DNA of 64,000 nt from Phycomyces nitens. Lineage: Eukaryota > Mucoromycota > Mucoromycetes > Mucorales > Phycomycetaceae. The stretch covers positions 3,658,001-3,722,000 of the forward strand of contig JAHRBC010000001.1 of NCBI GenBank assembly GCA_022702545.1, in the 5' to 3' direction. Below, piece after piece: positions 1 to 12,708 of the stretch. Made by a program: the position numbers and the translations under genes. Every line of letters starts with the position of its first letter. Positions within the stretch are counted from its first letter, which is position 1. Below the pieces are notes generated by a model that worked only from the letters and a program-made list of their open reading frames with translations, was not told the origin of the DNA and ran no database searches.

Positions 1-618
1 AATATAACGGTTGAGTAAATCTGCTTAAAGAGCATGTTTTAGACTTACATCATGACAAAATCGAGTTCCTGGATGACGTTGGGAGGAAGTTTGTAGTATA
101 CATCGGCAGTTGTAACATTGACTCCCTTGGGACCAACGATATCCTTGACCTTTTTGATGTAATTGGCCAGAGAAGCAGCATCGGTATCATTACGATAGAG
201 CACTTCTGATCCAACAATAATGGCATCCACATTCTTGAAACCATACTTTGAGGCAATGTTATTGAGAGCATTCATCTCATTGTCAAAGGTATCCGGACGG
301 TCGACCCACATGCCAAGATAGAGCTGCATTCCCAACTCTTGAGTGGCCTGGAGAGCAAGCTCGGCTATATAAAGACATAATTGGGTCAATTGGGTATAAA
401 GAGCCAGTTGTTTCTCTCCCTTTACCTTGGTTACAAACCGACAATGAAAATATACGGATGCGGTTTGTGTATGGTTTGAGAGCAGTGAGATCTTTCTTGA
501 CATCCTCCAGAGTAGGACAGCTGGCTTGATTGATTCCATAATTCAGCCCATAGAAATACTCGGCCTTTGCCAGAGTGGCTAATAAAAGACTTGCTAGTAA
601 AATACAGATTCCTTTCAT
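1..618 (-). CDS. GH17 family secreted beta-1,3-glucanase (5' part, runs off the left edge)
   Basis: Starts at 618 with a clear signal peptide (MKGICILLASLLLATLAKA) followed by the GH17-like start of the mature enzyme (YFYGLNYGIN). Exon 1 is 426-618; exon 2 is 49-364 (intron 365-425, GTAAAG...TATAG, phase 1), and a GTAAGT donor follows at 48, so at least one more exon lies beyond the window. Residues around VGSEVLYR match the GH17 acid/base glutamate region, and LYLGMWVD fits the barrel strand before it. Family members are cell-wall glucan hydrolases or transglycosylases (Bgl2/Scw4 type) acting outside the cell. Only about the first 170 residues are present, so the second catalytic glutamate is not visible. 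Family assignment is firm; exact substrate is not. Confidence 0.85.
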
Positions 619-630
619 TTTTCAAAAACA

Positions 631-1511
631 AAAGAAGATGTAGGGCCAAATCATAGGGTTTTTGATGAGGCTTAAATATGAGAATTGAATTGAATTTGGG
701 TCTAGCAAAAGTTGACACACCCCGTCCTATATTTCAGAATCGCATAATTGCCAAGCTGTCATTTGCCTTGGCAGATTCTTTTCTGGCTTCAAAGATTGAG
801 CAAGTTTCATATAAAACAGATCTTTTTATTATTATTATTTTCGGAGACAAACCATAGTAAAGATTTTTTTCCAACTATGACATGAGTCTTTGCAAAGACA
901 ATCGTTTATCCGTAGAGGTTAAATACAACAATAAAGAAGCAATTTGACTATTAATGATGATAATTATGATGATATGCGTTCTTGGGCTTAAATTAAAAGA
1001 ATATATCCCTTTTCTCCAGTGCCAAATATATATACATATATATATGTATACATATATCCGAACCTAAAAAGAAATGTCCATTATTTTGAAACATTGGTAC
1101 TATATAATTTTTTCCATCAATGCCAAATAGGCCAAAACAACAGAAACAACAACAACAAAAAAAATTAAAATGTCGGAAATAAGATTTTGACCTTGGAATA
1201 AAAACTGAAATAATTAGAAATTCAATCTGTAGAAAATATTTTCTTTTATGCTTAAATGCGATTTTATAGGCACAATCGGATATTGAATCTCCAAAGGTTT
1301 CTGTCAAGTGTAAATGACTGGGATGTTAAGATACAGTTCCTGTCTGTTGTTGATTGTGGCATTGTCATCAGTGGTCCCTTAGGTATCCTATTTGGGTAGG
1401 TGCACTTGGTGACGAGACGTTCTCTTGGAAGCGTCGCATCGGAACTGACTTCATGGTGCGACGGTGAGAAGATGTTTCCAGTGACGTAGACCAGTCCTTG
1501 TTTACTGACAG
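631..1511. other. AT-rich intergenic stretch
   Basis: This lies between the divergent GH17 start and the next gene. It contains AT microsatellite-like tracts (for example alternating TA near 1026-1058) and no open frame with protein-like composition. The short frame at 993-1307 on the minus strand is low complexity and was not accepted as a gene. Confidence 0.6.
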
Positions 1512-1557
1512 ATGAACAGTGAATCAGATCAATCGAGGCACAGTTTTCATTAGGATG

Positions 1558-2302
1558 CTTGCCTCACTAAGAAGAGCTATTGCCGCACGAGGCCTTAGTC
1601 GAAGTCATTCAAACTTACTAGAATACAATACAGCATTCCCTCTTGAGAATGACGATGAATTACAGAGTCTTAAGAGATTAGTAGAGTACTATGGCCGATT
1701 GCTGCTCACTGTCACCAGAGGCGAATGTAAGAAATAAGGCGCGTCTGTTGTCAATTATTGACAACTACTCACAGATCACCAATCAGCCTCGGATGACGGA
1801 AGTGACAGCCAATCTACTACTGATAGTGAACGAATGGAGGAATCTAACAGGAGAAGTGGCTGGGTTGAAGATGTTCGCCCTCCTGGCCATGATTACTGTG
1901 TGGTTGGAGAACCTGGAGTTATTTATGATCACCCATCGGTAAGACACTATCCTGCCCAAGGCTTTTTGACAGCAGAGTTAAAATTATCACTAACCAAGGG
2001 ATATTTCCTGCTTAGTTTAGCCTCTGTATGGCTATAGAAATGCCAATGTGTAGTTGGAGTGAAGACAGCTCGACTCCGAGTTCGACACCTAGAAGACGGC
2101 GAAGAAGATCAGCCAAGAGCAGCAAAATGAAAGGTATATTGTAGTATTAGAGAGTTGCTATTTATTTATTTATACATAATTGCATCTGTTAGGCGGGCAT
2201 AGTGATACCTCGGTATCACCTCTGGCACTTCCCTTGCCATTGTCCTTGGAGACAAACTCAGAGTGTTCTGTGGACGATGGTTCGGCTACAAACTCTCTTT
2301 AA
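1558..2302 (+). CDS. Unrecognised spliced gene, basic/serine-rich protein
   Basis: Four exons fit together in phase: 1558-1726, 1775-1938, 2016-2133 and 2193-2302, giving about 186 residues. Donors are GTAAGA, GTAAGA and GTATAT; acceptors are all AG. The second exon carries an acidic-serine stretch then a motif with WVEDVRPPGHDYCVVGEPG, and the third exon ends in a run of six arginines flanked by Ser/Thr and Lys, which resembles a nuclear localisation signal. I do not recognise the family. The start is uncertain: ATG 1558 is the first in frame, but an upstream exon is possible because the frame stays open back to about 1516. A real gene is supported by phase-consistent introns and a coherent composition, not by homology. 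Confidence 0.55.
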
Positions 2303-2712
2303 ATGATATCCGCGAATGTTCTCACTGTGTAAAATCATCTGTTGCTCTTGTATGATCCCAAGAAAATATGGCAAGTATTACTCTACCAAATAATCAACAT
2401 GGTACATTTGTTGATACAGCGATTATTAGACTCTATGTTATACATTTATTGAAATCTTGGGCAGTTGCTAGATCAGTTATTCTCTGCCTGTCTAAAATAT
2501 ATATATATACATATATATATTTATATTTATATTTATTAGTTTCTCTAAAAAGAAATTGGTCTTGTACCAAATAAACATTTAGACACTTCTTTACAGTCTC
2601 GTCCAGTGCCTACGTCATTAAAGCCTACTCAAATCACATGATCACTCGCACGGATTACCTTGTGCTGTGCCCAAGATTGTATTATTTTTTCATTCAGCGA
2701 GCCTTGTTCATC

Positions 2713-3309
2713 ATGTACATTAGCCATTGGGACGAATTCCAAAAGGCCTCTGAAGAGCTCTATGCTGCCTACCCTGAAAATGCAAGTCTCTTTAATTTTC
2801 TGTTATGGTGCACCATAAAAAAATACATCATCTAAAAAAAGTAACACTCGAAATACGCGCAATCTTGTTCTTTCTTCACAGACACGTTACGTGACTCATT
2901 TCCGTCGTACAGATGGTGAACTTATCCTAAAGGTTACCAATGACCAGTCGGTAAGCATCTAGAAAATAGAGAGAAACTGACACAAAGCTAGGCCCGATGA
3001 TGATAATGATGATGATGATTAACCTTTATTATATTATCTAGGTGATCAAGTACAAGACCAACCAGGCATCGGATTTGAAAAGATTTATTCAGCTTAATAT
3101 GAACCTTATGATCCAGATGCAGAATAAGCCTAGTGTAGGTAAGCCTTGAATCATTCAACAATTGCTTGTTGTACAAATGCTAAAATACATTATAAACAGA
3201 AGAGGTACCGGAACCAGTGGCGGTACCTGCAGCTCCTTCAGGCCCACAGATACCCGCAGTGGCAACAGCAAGTGCGGGAAAGAGAAAGAAGGGAAAAAAG
3301 AGAAAGTAG
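2713..3309 (+). CDS. SRP9: Signal recognition particle 9 kDa protein (SRP9)
   Basis: Four exons: 2713-2781, 2882-2950, 3042-3138 and 3200-3309; 114 residues. The N-terminus (MYISHWDEFQKASEELYAAY) and the following TRYVTHFRRTDGELILKVTN and VIKYKTNQASDLKRF blocks are typical SRP9, the Alu-domain protein that with SRP14 binds SRP RNA and mediates elongation arrest in the cytosol. The C-terminal tail is Pro/Ala-rich ending in a lysine/arginine cluster. The first intron (2782-2881) begins GCAAGT rather than GT: only this gives a protein that runs PEN directly into TRYVTHF, matching the family; the GT two bases further on breaks the frame. It converges on eS21. Confidence 0.93.
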
Positions 3310-3574
3310 TGGTGGTATAGAATCAAATGTGCAAAACGCATGTGTGTGTATAGGTTACTTTATCACCAAGATTTTTATTGTTATTGATGATGATAAAGTA
3401 CATATGTTTCCTAGTGTTCTTGAGGTTGGTGTGTATAAAAAAAAAGAGGTTTGGCCATTGTCAAGACTTTATATATATATACAAAAATGGACAGTACATA
3501 TGTATTACAATACATATTTTGCAATGTGTTTTTATTTTTTTAATTTTTTATTGAATTGGACAGATACTGTCTGC

Positions 3575-3993
3575 TTACTGCTGGTAAGACCAGACGTTCT
3601 TAAGGACTATAAAACACAATTGTGAGCCATCTTTTACCTTGCCAATTCACAATAAAGTACTTACAACCATCCTGGGTGGCAAGGCGGTTCAAGCAGTCAT
3701 CAGCCTCGGCGTTCTTGCGGACAAAGCCACAGAGAGCGTAGGTAGAGAAGGACTTGGTGGAGCGACCCTCGGCGTTGACCTCAGCAACATTGAGCTGGAT
3801 GGAGGCGTGGTCCTTGGCAGTGATGAGACGGTTGGTGGCAGAGCTGTGAGAATTAAGATTAGATGGATTGAAACGCGTCCAGATAAAGTGTATAGGCAAT
3901 CTCGTTGCAAATATTTTTTTATTCTATTATCTATACAACTCACCACTTGCGGGGGACGTAGAGGTCGACGAATTTGCCTTCAGAGTTTTCCAT
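3575..3993 (-). CDS. RPS21: 40S ribosomal protein eS21
   Basis: Three exons on the minus strand: 3944-3993, 3665-3843 and 3575-3606; 86 residues, the usual length. The start [17 protein letters not shown], the core [20 protein letters not shown] and the C-terminus [12 protein letters not shown] are all standard for eS21, a small-subunit surface protein needed for 40S maturation. The last exon is only 32 nt and encodes the conserved tail; reading through the intron instead would give an abnormal C-terminus, which supports the splice model. It is convergent with SRP9, with about 265 bp between the two stop codons. Confidence 0.95.
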
Positions 3994-4439
3994 AGTTGAT
4001 ATGCCTCAAGTGTAGTGCGAAAGAGAAGGAGACCCTGTCTGGGCCAAAATGATACAAAATATTTTCTCGGTTACTAAGCCACTGTTTGACCTTGAATCCT
4101 TTTTATTCAATGTCCGCCAAATCAGCCATTTTGGGTCAGGACAGAATTCAATCCAATCCCATCCGATCCGTAAAGTAACATGAAAGATGAGATCGTGTAC
4201 GACCCCAACCACAAGAGAGTTGGAAATTTTGGTTGGTATTCAAGCACAATATTGTGGTATTTATTATTACAATTATTACAATTATTTTTATTATTATTTA
4301 AAATTTATTTATTCATTTGTACATCAACAAGAAAGGAAAATAGGAAAGCAGAGTGAGGGTGGGTGATTAGATTTTGAAGTGGATGACAGGCGAGGCCTCT
4401 TTTTTGATTTTGTATAGTCTAAAGGTAGCTCTTTTTCAT

Positions 4440-5199
4440 TTACTGGGGGTCTGACACGACGCCAACCTGGGCAGGACGCAGAACACGACCCTTGAGGCTA
4501 TAACCCTTCTTTTGAACAGAAAATACTGTACCGGCTTCCTTGTCAGCCATGGGAGCCTGGAAGAGAGCCTGGTGTCTGTTGGGGTCGAATGTCTCGCCCT
4601 CGGGGTTTTCCTGCTCTACACCATGACGCTTAAGTGTCTTGAGAAGTTCAGTCTCAGTCATGGAAACACCCTTGTAAAGGTTGGAAAGTTGATCCAAAAC
4701 ACGCTCAACATCATGAATAACTTCCTTGTTGGGCTTCTCATTCTTCTCACGCAACTCGAGTGGTACGGCAGACAGTGCCATGCCGAGAATATCGACGGTG
4801 TCAAGAAGATCCTTGGCGAACTTTTGGATCGCAAACTCTTTGGAGCTCAGGACCTCTTTGCGACTACGCTCACGGATATTTTCCTGGTCTGCAAGACAGC
4901 GCAGGTAGGCATCCTGATGCAAGTTTGACACCCGTCAGTATATATGCAAACACCATGAACCACTTTGTTACCTGCAACTCGGCAATCTTCTTGACCTTTT
5001 CAGCCAATTGCTTTGTCAGGTCGTCCTTGGCACCGTCTTCTTCGGTCTTTTCAGCTGCGGCCTTTTCTTCTTCCTTGGGCTTTTCGGTGTTCTCGGTGGC
5101 GTAGAGACGACGCATGGCCAAAGGCGAGGCCCGGCCAAGGATGGCAGACTGACGAACAGAGGCTGTGGCAGCCTGGCGGATGGTGGCAAGAGAGAACAT
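4440..5199 (-). CDS. MGE1: Mitochondrial GrpE, nucleotide exchange factor of mtHsp70
   Basis: Two exons, 4972-5199 and 4440-4913, joined in phase 0; 233 residues. The first 30-35 residues (MFSLATIRQAATASVRQSAI onward) form an Arg/Ser/Ala-rich mitochondrial presequence. A charged coiled coil follows (long paired helix of GrpE), then the core with QDAYLRCLADQENIRERS and the beta-wing end containing KGYSLKGRVLRPAQVGV, both hallmark GrpE regions. It releases ADP from matrix Hsp70 during protein import and folding. The start at 5199 is chosen because the presequence begins there; longer in-frame extension has no mitochondrial character. It is divergent from the TBL1-like gene across about 620 bp. 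Confidence 0.95.
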
Positions 5200-5816
5200 T
5201 GGGAAAGGAGTAGAAATTCCTCTCGACTGTTTTTTCCGGTTGATGTTGCAAGGTGGGGGCGTGAGTGTGACTTTGGCCTTTGGCATTCCCCCTGGACTCC
5301 GCTTGGTACATTGCGTCACGAGCCGAGTGACACTTTTACTTTTGGGCTGGCCATTTTGTCAGGGTTCTGGAGGAACTATAATTGTAAAGGATGAGCTCTT
5401 ATTAGTCTTTCTTATAATAAATCAACAAGACGCCTTTTCTTGATTGCACTTTTATCGCTATTGCTCTTGCGTCACCAAGTAATTCAGCACAGATATTAAT
5501 GCACGCACGTGATTCGTCCTCTTTCTTCTTTTTGCTTAGCCAGTTGATCAATATTAAGGAAATTTAGCTTGATTTTTTTTTCTATTGTAAAAAATACAAT
5601 ATAGAGTTTTATATACTGCGCGACTACAAAAAATTAAATAAAATATAAAATAAAAATGGAACAAAATAATAAGTCTAGCGTCTTGCTTTCCTTCACGCTC
5701 CAAAACGTCTTGAATTGCCGCATTCGACCTTACATTTAAACGACCATATTACGCGGCAATTTGTCCATCGTCCCACTCAACCACAGGCGGAATCCAATAT
5801 ATAGAGACGTAGCACC

Positions 5817-8228
5817 ATGACATTAACCAGTGAAGAAGTCAACATCATCGTCTACAGATACCTACAAGAGTCTGGTTAGTCGCCTTCATCAAATCTATCC
5901 AAGAGAATATATATACCTTGTTCTTTTTTTTCGCGTAGTGAGCCTACAACCCCCACAGGGCTCGCCTCCAACAAACACACATCATTTATATTCATATGTG
6001 TATATATAATTTATACTCTTTTTTTTCACTCTTCAAACCATCCTATTTATGCGCTCATCTTTCTGACGTTACCTCATCCTTAGGCTTTCGACATTCATCA
6101 TTCGCATTCCAGTATGAAAGTCAAGTCCAAAAGTCAGCTTATCGTGATGTCGAGATTCAACAAGGCATGCTCATCAACATAATTCACAAAGGCCTTCAAT
6201 TTATGGAGATTGAGACACATATGAATGAGGTCAGTGTTACATGCAACAATGTCCCGCCCTGGCTGACCGTCTGTAGGATGGCGAATTGATGGAGTGCAAT
6301 GCTCCATTTTCACTTTTGAAACAACACCAATGCGACTTAACAGGAAAGGTTTATAATGAGTCTGCAGATGAGGCACATTCTAGTAATGCCTCACCGAGTG
6401 GCAAACGACAGCGAAAAGAAGAGAAAAAAGCTCAGAAAGAACGCGAAAAGCGAGCACGCAAAGATTTGGATGAAGTTATGGGAACAGTAGACTCAACAGT
6501 AGCATCGACAATAACCACAGGAACAGTACCATTACCCGGTCTGGCTGGACCCGACAATGTCTCGAACCTCAATGGCCACACAATCAAGGAAGAGTCGGAT
6601 AGTAAGTTGGAAGTGTAAAGCAGACCTCTGCAGGAGACCTCATGACATCGCAAACCATAAACACACGTATTAGCAATTATGGCCGACCCCACCAACCCAG
6701 CGCACGACTCACTCACCTCAGACGCAAAGCCGCACTCTGTGATCGACCCAAAAGATGTGGTTGTACTCGAGGGACACGAGAATGAAGTTTTTTCGTGTTC
6801 ATGGAATCCCGTCGTTCCTAACTTGCTGGCATCAGGGTAAGTTTCTATTTATTTATTTTTTAAAAAATATAGAAAGGGCTTTGTGATGTAGCCTGATGAC
6901 TAAGCCTAATGTACAGCTCTGGGGACGCAACAGCAAGGCTCTGGCAAGTGCCTGAAGACAAAGGAAAGGTAGCCGAGCCAATTGTGCTCGACCACCTTCC
7001 AAACCTCAACAATAGCAAGGACGTGACAACGTTGGACTGGAATGTGAGTATATATGGAGAGGAGGATGCCTTGGACGATTGATTGATTGATTGGTGATAA
7101 CATTCTGTTTTCCAATAGCCATCGGGTACATTCTTGGCTACGGGCTCATACGATGGACAGGCTCGTATATGGACGCAGACAGGTGAGTTGGCCAGCTCAA
7201 TTGCACCCAATCTTGTTTGTATTTTATGTTTAAATGTTTTTAACCCTGTCAGGCCAGCTACGACTTGTAATGGCTCAGCACAAGGGCCCAATCTTCTCAT
7301 TAAAGTGGAACCGTAAAGGAGATCTTGTGTTGAGTGGAAGTGCGGATACAACGACAATTGTGTGGAATCCAGAGACAGGCGACATGAAACAGCAGTTTAA
7401 CTTGCACACCCGTAAGTCTCGATTGGGCCAGAATCTCGGCAAGCTTATCTCAACCCTGTACTGTAGTAGCTATCTTGGACGTAGATTGGATGGATAACAC
7501 GACATTTGCATCATGCTCTTCTGACAAGACCATCTATGTGTGTCGGGTTGGCTCAACGACTGCTCTTAGGAAGTGGGTGGGACATGAGGTAAAAAAAAAA
7601 AAAAGACACAAGGGTAAAGTGTGTAAAGAGGCTGGATCTTAAGCGGTTTTTGAGCTATTCAGGATGAGGTGAATGCAGTGCGCTGGGACCCAACAGGCCA
7701 ATATCTGGCTTCCTGCTCGGATGACATGACAACCAAGATATGGTCTCTCTCATCCGACCACCCGATCCAAGTCATCAAAGGCCACCGATTGCAGATTTAT
7801 ACCTTGCAGTGGGCACCATATATTCCCTCAAAGGAAGAGAGTGCGCCACGGATACTAGCCACTGCTAGTTTTGATGCCACTGTTCGTTTGTGGGATGCAC
7901 TCAGTGGGACCTGTCTTCATGTCCTTAAAAATCACACAGAGGCTGTTTACTCTATTTCCTTTAGTCCAGATGCGCGTCTGTTGGCTACTGGTAGCTTTGA
8001 CGAGGTCCTGAATGTCTGGTATGCAAAGGACGGTACATTGCAAAAGACGTTCAAAGCCAATGGAGGCATCTTTGAGGTTCATTTCAATAAGAATGGCAAC
8101 AAATTGGCAGCATGTACATCTAACAAACAGGCAAGGATCTTGGGCATTGATGATTCTCGAATTAACACATATATTTATATATATATTTATATATCTTTTA
8201 GGTCGTTATCTTGGATATGAAATCATAA
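5817..8228 (+). CDS. LisH/WD40 transcriptional corepressor of the TBL1/TBLR1/Sif2 family
   Basis: Ten exons: 5817-5874, 6084-6229, 6277-6601, 6674-6836, 6917-7043, 7119-7182, 7253-7411, 7470-7588, 7663-8130, 8202-8228; about 551 residues. The N-terminus is a LisH dimerisation motif (EEVNIIVYRYLQESGF), followed by a lysine-rich coiled/linker region (KRQRKEEKKAQKEREKRARK) and an eight-bladed WD40 propeller starting at VVVLEGHENEVFSCSWNP. In animals these proteins bridge SMRT/NCoR and HDAC3; the yeast relative Sif2 belongs to the Set3 deacetylase complex, so a nuclear repressor role is inferred. The last intron (8131-8201) uses a GC donor (CAG before GCAAGG); it places the final VVILDMKS in frame as in the family. 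Confidence 0.93.
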
Positions 8229-8466
8229 TTTATCAAACCCTCAAAAGAAAAAATCCTCGTCTCTCACTCTTCTCTTCCACCCCTTGTGATCCTTCTAACA
8301 ATGACATATATTGCACACAACAAAAATGAAAAACCTATATCATTTATCAGGCCTATTGTACACTGCCATTTTTTCCTTTTTTTGTTTTTATGAATTGGGA
8401 GGGAAAATACACTATTGTTGATTCTTGTCTTTCTTTCTTCTTCTTCTTTTTTTTTTGGCTTGTATT

Positions 8467-10060
8467 TCAAACCGCAACAACAGTAAGCTCAGCCTGGACA
8501 GGACGACATTCTTGAAGGATCTCCTGAGTAGATCTTGTTGGCTTCAATGGACCAAATATCCATGATTCGAGATCTTGTTGAGTCTGTCTGGGCTGAATTC
8601 TATAAAGTATAGATGTGAGTTACAAGTCAATCAGGAGAGTGTGTCCACTTACGCCATTGATCCCTTGAATCGATAATCTGTACCTGTGGCGACAAAGAAG
8701 CGTGGCTGCCACTCCAACGGTTGTTTTTGACGCTGGGTATTCTCTACGCGCTGGCCATCTTCAATCCATTGCTTCTCATCGCGTGCGAGATCCATATCAT
8801 TGGCCTTGATGGCTGCAGTTACCTTTGACCAAAGCCTATAGCTGAAATCAACAAGCTGATTGCCAAAATGGTTTTTAGTACCTTCTTGACTCGTTGGGCT
8901 CCTGCTCTTCTTCGCTGTCCACTCGTTTGGGAACAGGTCTACTGGCTGTCTGGACATCAAAGAACGAGATTGCCGATGAAGGCTTCTTGGGTTTGTTGAT
9001 AAATATCTGACTATTCCATTTGCCCGAGAGTTCGTATAAAACTTGGTTGGTTGATTCGCGTCGAATCTTTCCAGAAATCAAATTGGCCTGCCCTGAAAAG
9101 ACACCCTGAATACAAAAAACATTTCCGGGGTCCATGGGTCAGCTTTGAAAATAGACCAGTCAGACCCTTTTTTTATATATACCTTTGCCTTGAAGTCGAT
9201 CTCACACACCAGGTCGTTGGCTTCACACCGAATGACAGCACGGTCCCCGAGTTCCATTGACATCTTGCCGACTATTTAGAGGCATAAGCACATTCATCTC
9301 TTACTCTACACATGTACTTGCATAAGATTCCACGAGCATAAATATTTGGACTGGTGATGTGGTATTCTTCCGAGAAGCGTGTGAAATGAATACGTGAATA
9401 GCCTTGCATTATAGATGCAGCACTGTTGCCCAGGAAGCGTGCCTTTGGGTGGATCTCGCCTTCAATATGGATTCCATTGTCTGGACTGCCAAAATAATAG
9501 GCAGAAATCGGTGGGTGATGCGATATCTGCTCGGCCACATAGTATGCTTTCGTTTGGTCCCCAAACTGCCATTGGCAACGGAAGAACTCGCCAAGAACAG
9601 GGTTGTAGGGCTTCTTGACCCCCTGTTGCAATACAGTCAGACCAGGAAAAATTTAAAGGGGGAAAATAGTTGCCAAACTTTTTTTTTATATCTTTTACTT
9701 GCCTTTGGTTTCACATGCCAGCCTGACATAAAGTATCGTACAATTTCAACAAAACGATCGACTGGATCCATTGTCTTACTTGCTCTGATGGAAGCACAAG
9801 ATTTCAATAGGTCCAAATGTCAGTGGCTATTGCACAAGAAAACCTTGATCAACTCACTCTAGCAGTATGTCAGGATGGGCCATAAAATCAGTGATTTTCT
9901 CAAGCATACTGCGGGGTTCAAGAATAAAGGTAGGCAAGGTTACTCTAGAGAGATCCATGTCCTTTCTCAACTGGCTAATGATGCCCACAATGATATTCTT
10001 TGAGTTTTCCTCAAGAACTTCGATATCATTGGAGTCGTCTTCAATAGGCTTGCGAAACAT
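8467..10060 (-). CDS. Oxysterol-binding protein-related lipid transfer protein (Osh4/Kes1 type)
   Basis: Seven exons on the minus strand: 9858-10060, 9703-9784, 9322-9622, 9183-9271, 8882-9105, 8653-8835, 8467-8599; about 404 residues, a short ORP without PH or ankyrin domains. It contains the ORP signature EQISHHPP and the preceding [20 protein letters not shown] block that forms the lid and tunnel. Family proteins exchange sterol for PI4P at membrane contacts. Introns 9623-9702 and 9272-9321 both start with GCAAGT; the conserved [10 protein letters not shown] and [12 protein letters not shown] junctions are only intact if the GC donors are used. It is divergent from the Rps5 gene with about 450 bp between starts. 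Confidence 0.94.
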
Positions 10061-10513
10061 TTGCTTGGGGATATTTTATGAAATAAAGAGAAAGAGAGAT
10101 AAGGAGACTTGTAAAGACCAAGAGGCCGCTTATAAGGGACTAGGAATGACATATTAAAAGGAGGATATAATGATATGACTGCAAAATATAAGACATATAT
10201 ACTCCTTTTTAGCATGATTGTTTAAAAGGGGAGTCTTGTTCGATCAAAAACAAGTGACAGACGCGTTGTGTGTGGTAGAAGCGGGGGTTGATCTGGACAA
10301 GAAAGTGTATCCCTTCCTCCAAGGGCTGATAATTTCACGTGACCGCATCGGGTCCTACACATAGCCCGGGCTCGCGATAGACACTCCTTCCTTCTTTCAC
10401 ATTGACCAGGTACGGCCGTGCCCTGCATCCATCCGTCCACTGATCGCTATTGAATCCATCGCCTAACTTCTTATTCATTCTTGATGGATGCATTATTATT
10501 CCTTTAGGCCATC

Positions 10514-11178
10514 ATGGTTGCTTTGAATTTGCCCGCTGACGTATTGGCCAGCGCCGACGGCTCTCCCAAGCTCTTCAACAAGTGGTCCTACGAGGAAATC
10601 GAGGTCAAGGATATCTCCCTCCAGGACTACATCTCCGTCCGCCAGCACGTTTACTTGCCCCACACTGCCGGTCGTTTCGCTGCCAAGCGTTTCCGTAAGG
10701 CTCAGGTAAGACAAATTTTAAAGGGAGAAAAAAGACAGGATCTAATCGGCATTTATAGTGCCCCATCGTTGAGCGTTTGACCAACTCGCTCATGATGCAC
10801 GGTCGCAACAACGGCAAGAAGTTGTTGGCTGCCCGCATTGTTCAGCACGCTTTCGAGATTGTTCACTTGTTGACCGACCAGAACCCCATCCAGATCCTTG
10901 TTGATGCTATCATCAACACTGGTCCCCGCGAAGACTCTACTCGCATTGGTTCCCAGGGTACTGTCCGTCGTCAGGCCGTCGATGTCTCCCCCCTCCGTCG
11001 TGTCAACCAGTCCATCTCCTTGTTGACCACCGGTACCCGTGAGGCTGCCTTCCGCAACGTCAAGACCATTGCCGAATGTCTCGCTGATGAGTTGATCAAC
11101 GCTGCCAAGGGTTCCTCCAACTCTTATGCCATCAAGAAGAAGGACGAGCTCGAGCGTGTTGCCAAGTCTAACCGTTAA
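10514..11178 (+). CDS. RPS5: 40S ribosomal protein uS7 (Rps5)
   Basis: Two exons, 10514-10705 and 10759-11178, joined in phase 0; 203 residues. The body is unmistakable uS7, for example [40 protein letters not shown] and the C-terminal [20 protein letters not shown], the part that binds the 3' domain of 18S rRNA and contacts E-site tRNA and mRNA. Codon use is biased to C-ending codons (for example GCC, AAC, GTC), unlike neighbours, as expected for high expression. A possible 5' UTR intron ends at the TTTAG just before the start (about 10507), from a GTACGG near 10410; this is inference. Confidence 0.96.
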
Positions 11179-11326
11179 AAAACAGTTTGGGCAAATATGC
11201 TTCAGTTCTTCTTCTTTTTGGAGGTACTTTAGAGTTCAATAAAAGAGAAAAAGACTTTTTATACATCATGAAATGAATATGAATTAGAAGTAAAGAAATA
11301 GGTGTTATATATATATATATATTTAT

Positions 11327-12708
11327 TTATGAGCGATAGTCTGCATTGATGGATACATATTCGTAACTCAGGTCGCATGTCCAGAACTTGGCGTCACTCT
11401 GGCCATTGTTGAGATCAACCTCGATAATCAGATCTTCCATCTTGAGGATCTCTGATGCACGCGCCTCATCTACAACCTCGGGCTCACCCTCTACCATCAG
11501 ACGAAGAGTCTGGGTGCCATCTGTGGGCACAAAGTTGACGCTGACCTTGCTGGGATCTACCTCTACACCACTGTGGCCCAGACTGGCACAGATACGGCCC
11601 CAGTTGGCATCCTGGCCGAACAGAGCTGTCTTGACAAGCATAGATGTGGAGATGTGGGAAGCAGCCTTCTTTGCATTCTCAAACGAATCGGCACCCTAGA
11701 ATAGTTTTTTTCTTAAGTTTATTATGGTACCCAAAAAAAAGTGCTTACCTTTACGTGGATGGTGACAAACTTGGTTGCACCCTCGCCATCCCTAACGACC
11801 AATTGGGCCAGTTCGGCAGCAAAGCTTGTCAATTGATCTCTGAATACCATATAGTCCTCATTCTCCTCTTCGATCCGGACATCACTTGCACCGTTGGCAA
11901 GCACCGAGATGGTGTCGTTGGTGCTCATGTCACCGTCAATGCTAATGGCATTGAAGCTGCGGTCGACAGCATAGGTAAGGGCCTTTTGGAGCAGGGCAGG
12001 AGTTACATGGGCATCAGTGACAACAAAGCCGAGAAGGGTGGCCATATTGGGGTGGATCATTCCTGCACCCTTGGCAATACCAGCCATCTTGAACGACTTG
12101 CCGTCCTTCAAGGTAAACTGACCCGAACGGAGCTTGGGGAAGGTATCAGTAGTCATAAAGGCCTCTGCGGCAAGAGCCCATCCTTCTTCGTGGGTGTTGG
12201 ACAACACCTTTGCTGCATCGGCAATACCCTTTTCAATCTTTTCGATAGGCAATTGCTGGCCAATCACGCCAGTTGACATGGTAAGCGCGCTCAAGGGCTT
12301 GTTGACCAAGGCATCGACGGCAGAACGCATGCGCTTGGCATTGATGATACCCTGTGCACCTGTCACTGCATTTGCACAGCCAGAGTTGGTGATGACACCA
12401 TAGATACCAGAAGGGTTTTCTTCCAAGGTAGCCTTGCTGACAAGAACAGGGGCAGCCTTGAATGCATTGGTCGTAAATACGGCAGCACCAGAGCATGGGC
12501 GGTCGGAAAGCACCAGGGCGAGATCTTTGTTCTTGTTCTTCTTTACACCACAATAGATACCAGTGGCCTTGAAACCATCGGGATACACACCCTTTGTTGC
12601 GATAAACGACTGCTTACGGGGCGACAGGTGCTCATATCCAGAGATCCATCGACGCTGTACAGCAGCAGAAAGGCTGGTGGGGAGGCGGATACGACTGGCT
12701 TGGAACAT
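11327..12708 (-). CDS. ARG7: Mitochondrial ornithine acetyltransferase / glutamate N-acetyltransferase (ArgJ)
   Basis: Two exons, 11749-12708 and 11327-11695, phase 0; 442 residues. The protein begins with a short mitochondrial presequence ([20 protein letters not shown]), then ArgJ blocks: [35 protein letters not shown] and the C-terminal [16 protein letters not shown]. In the ArgJ family the protein cuts itself between Ala and Thr of the MATLL motif, and the exposed threonine is the nucleophile; both residues are present. The enzyme recycles the acetyl group from N-acetylornithine to glutamate in arginine synthesis. The symbol follows the yeast name (ARG7/ECM40). It lies head-to-tail after the myotubularin gene. 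Confidence 0.95.
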
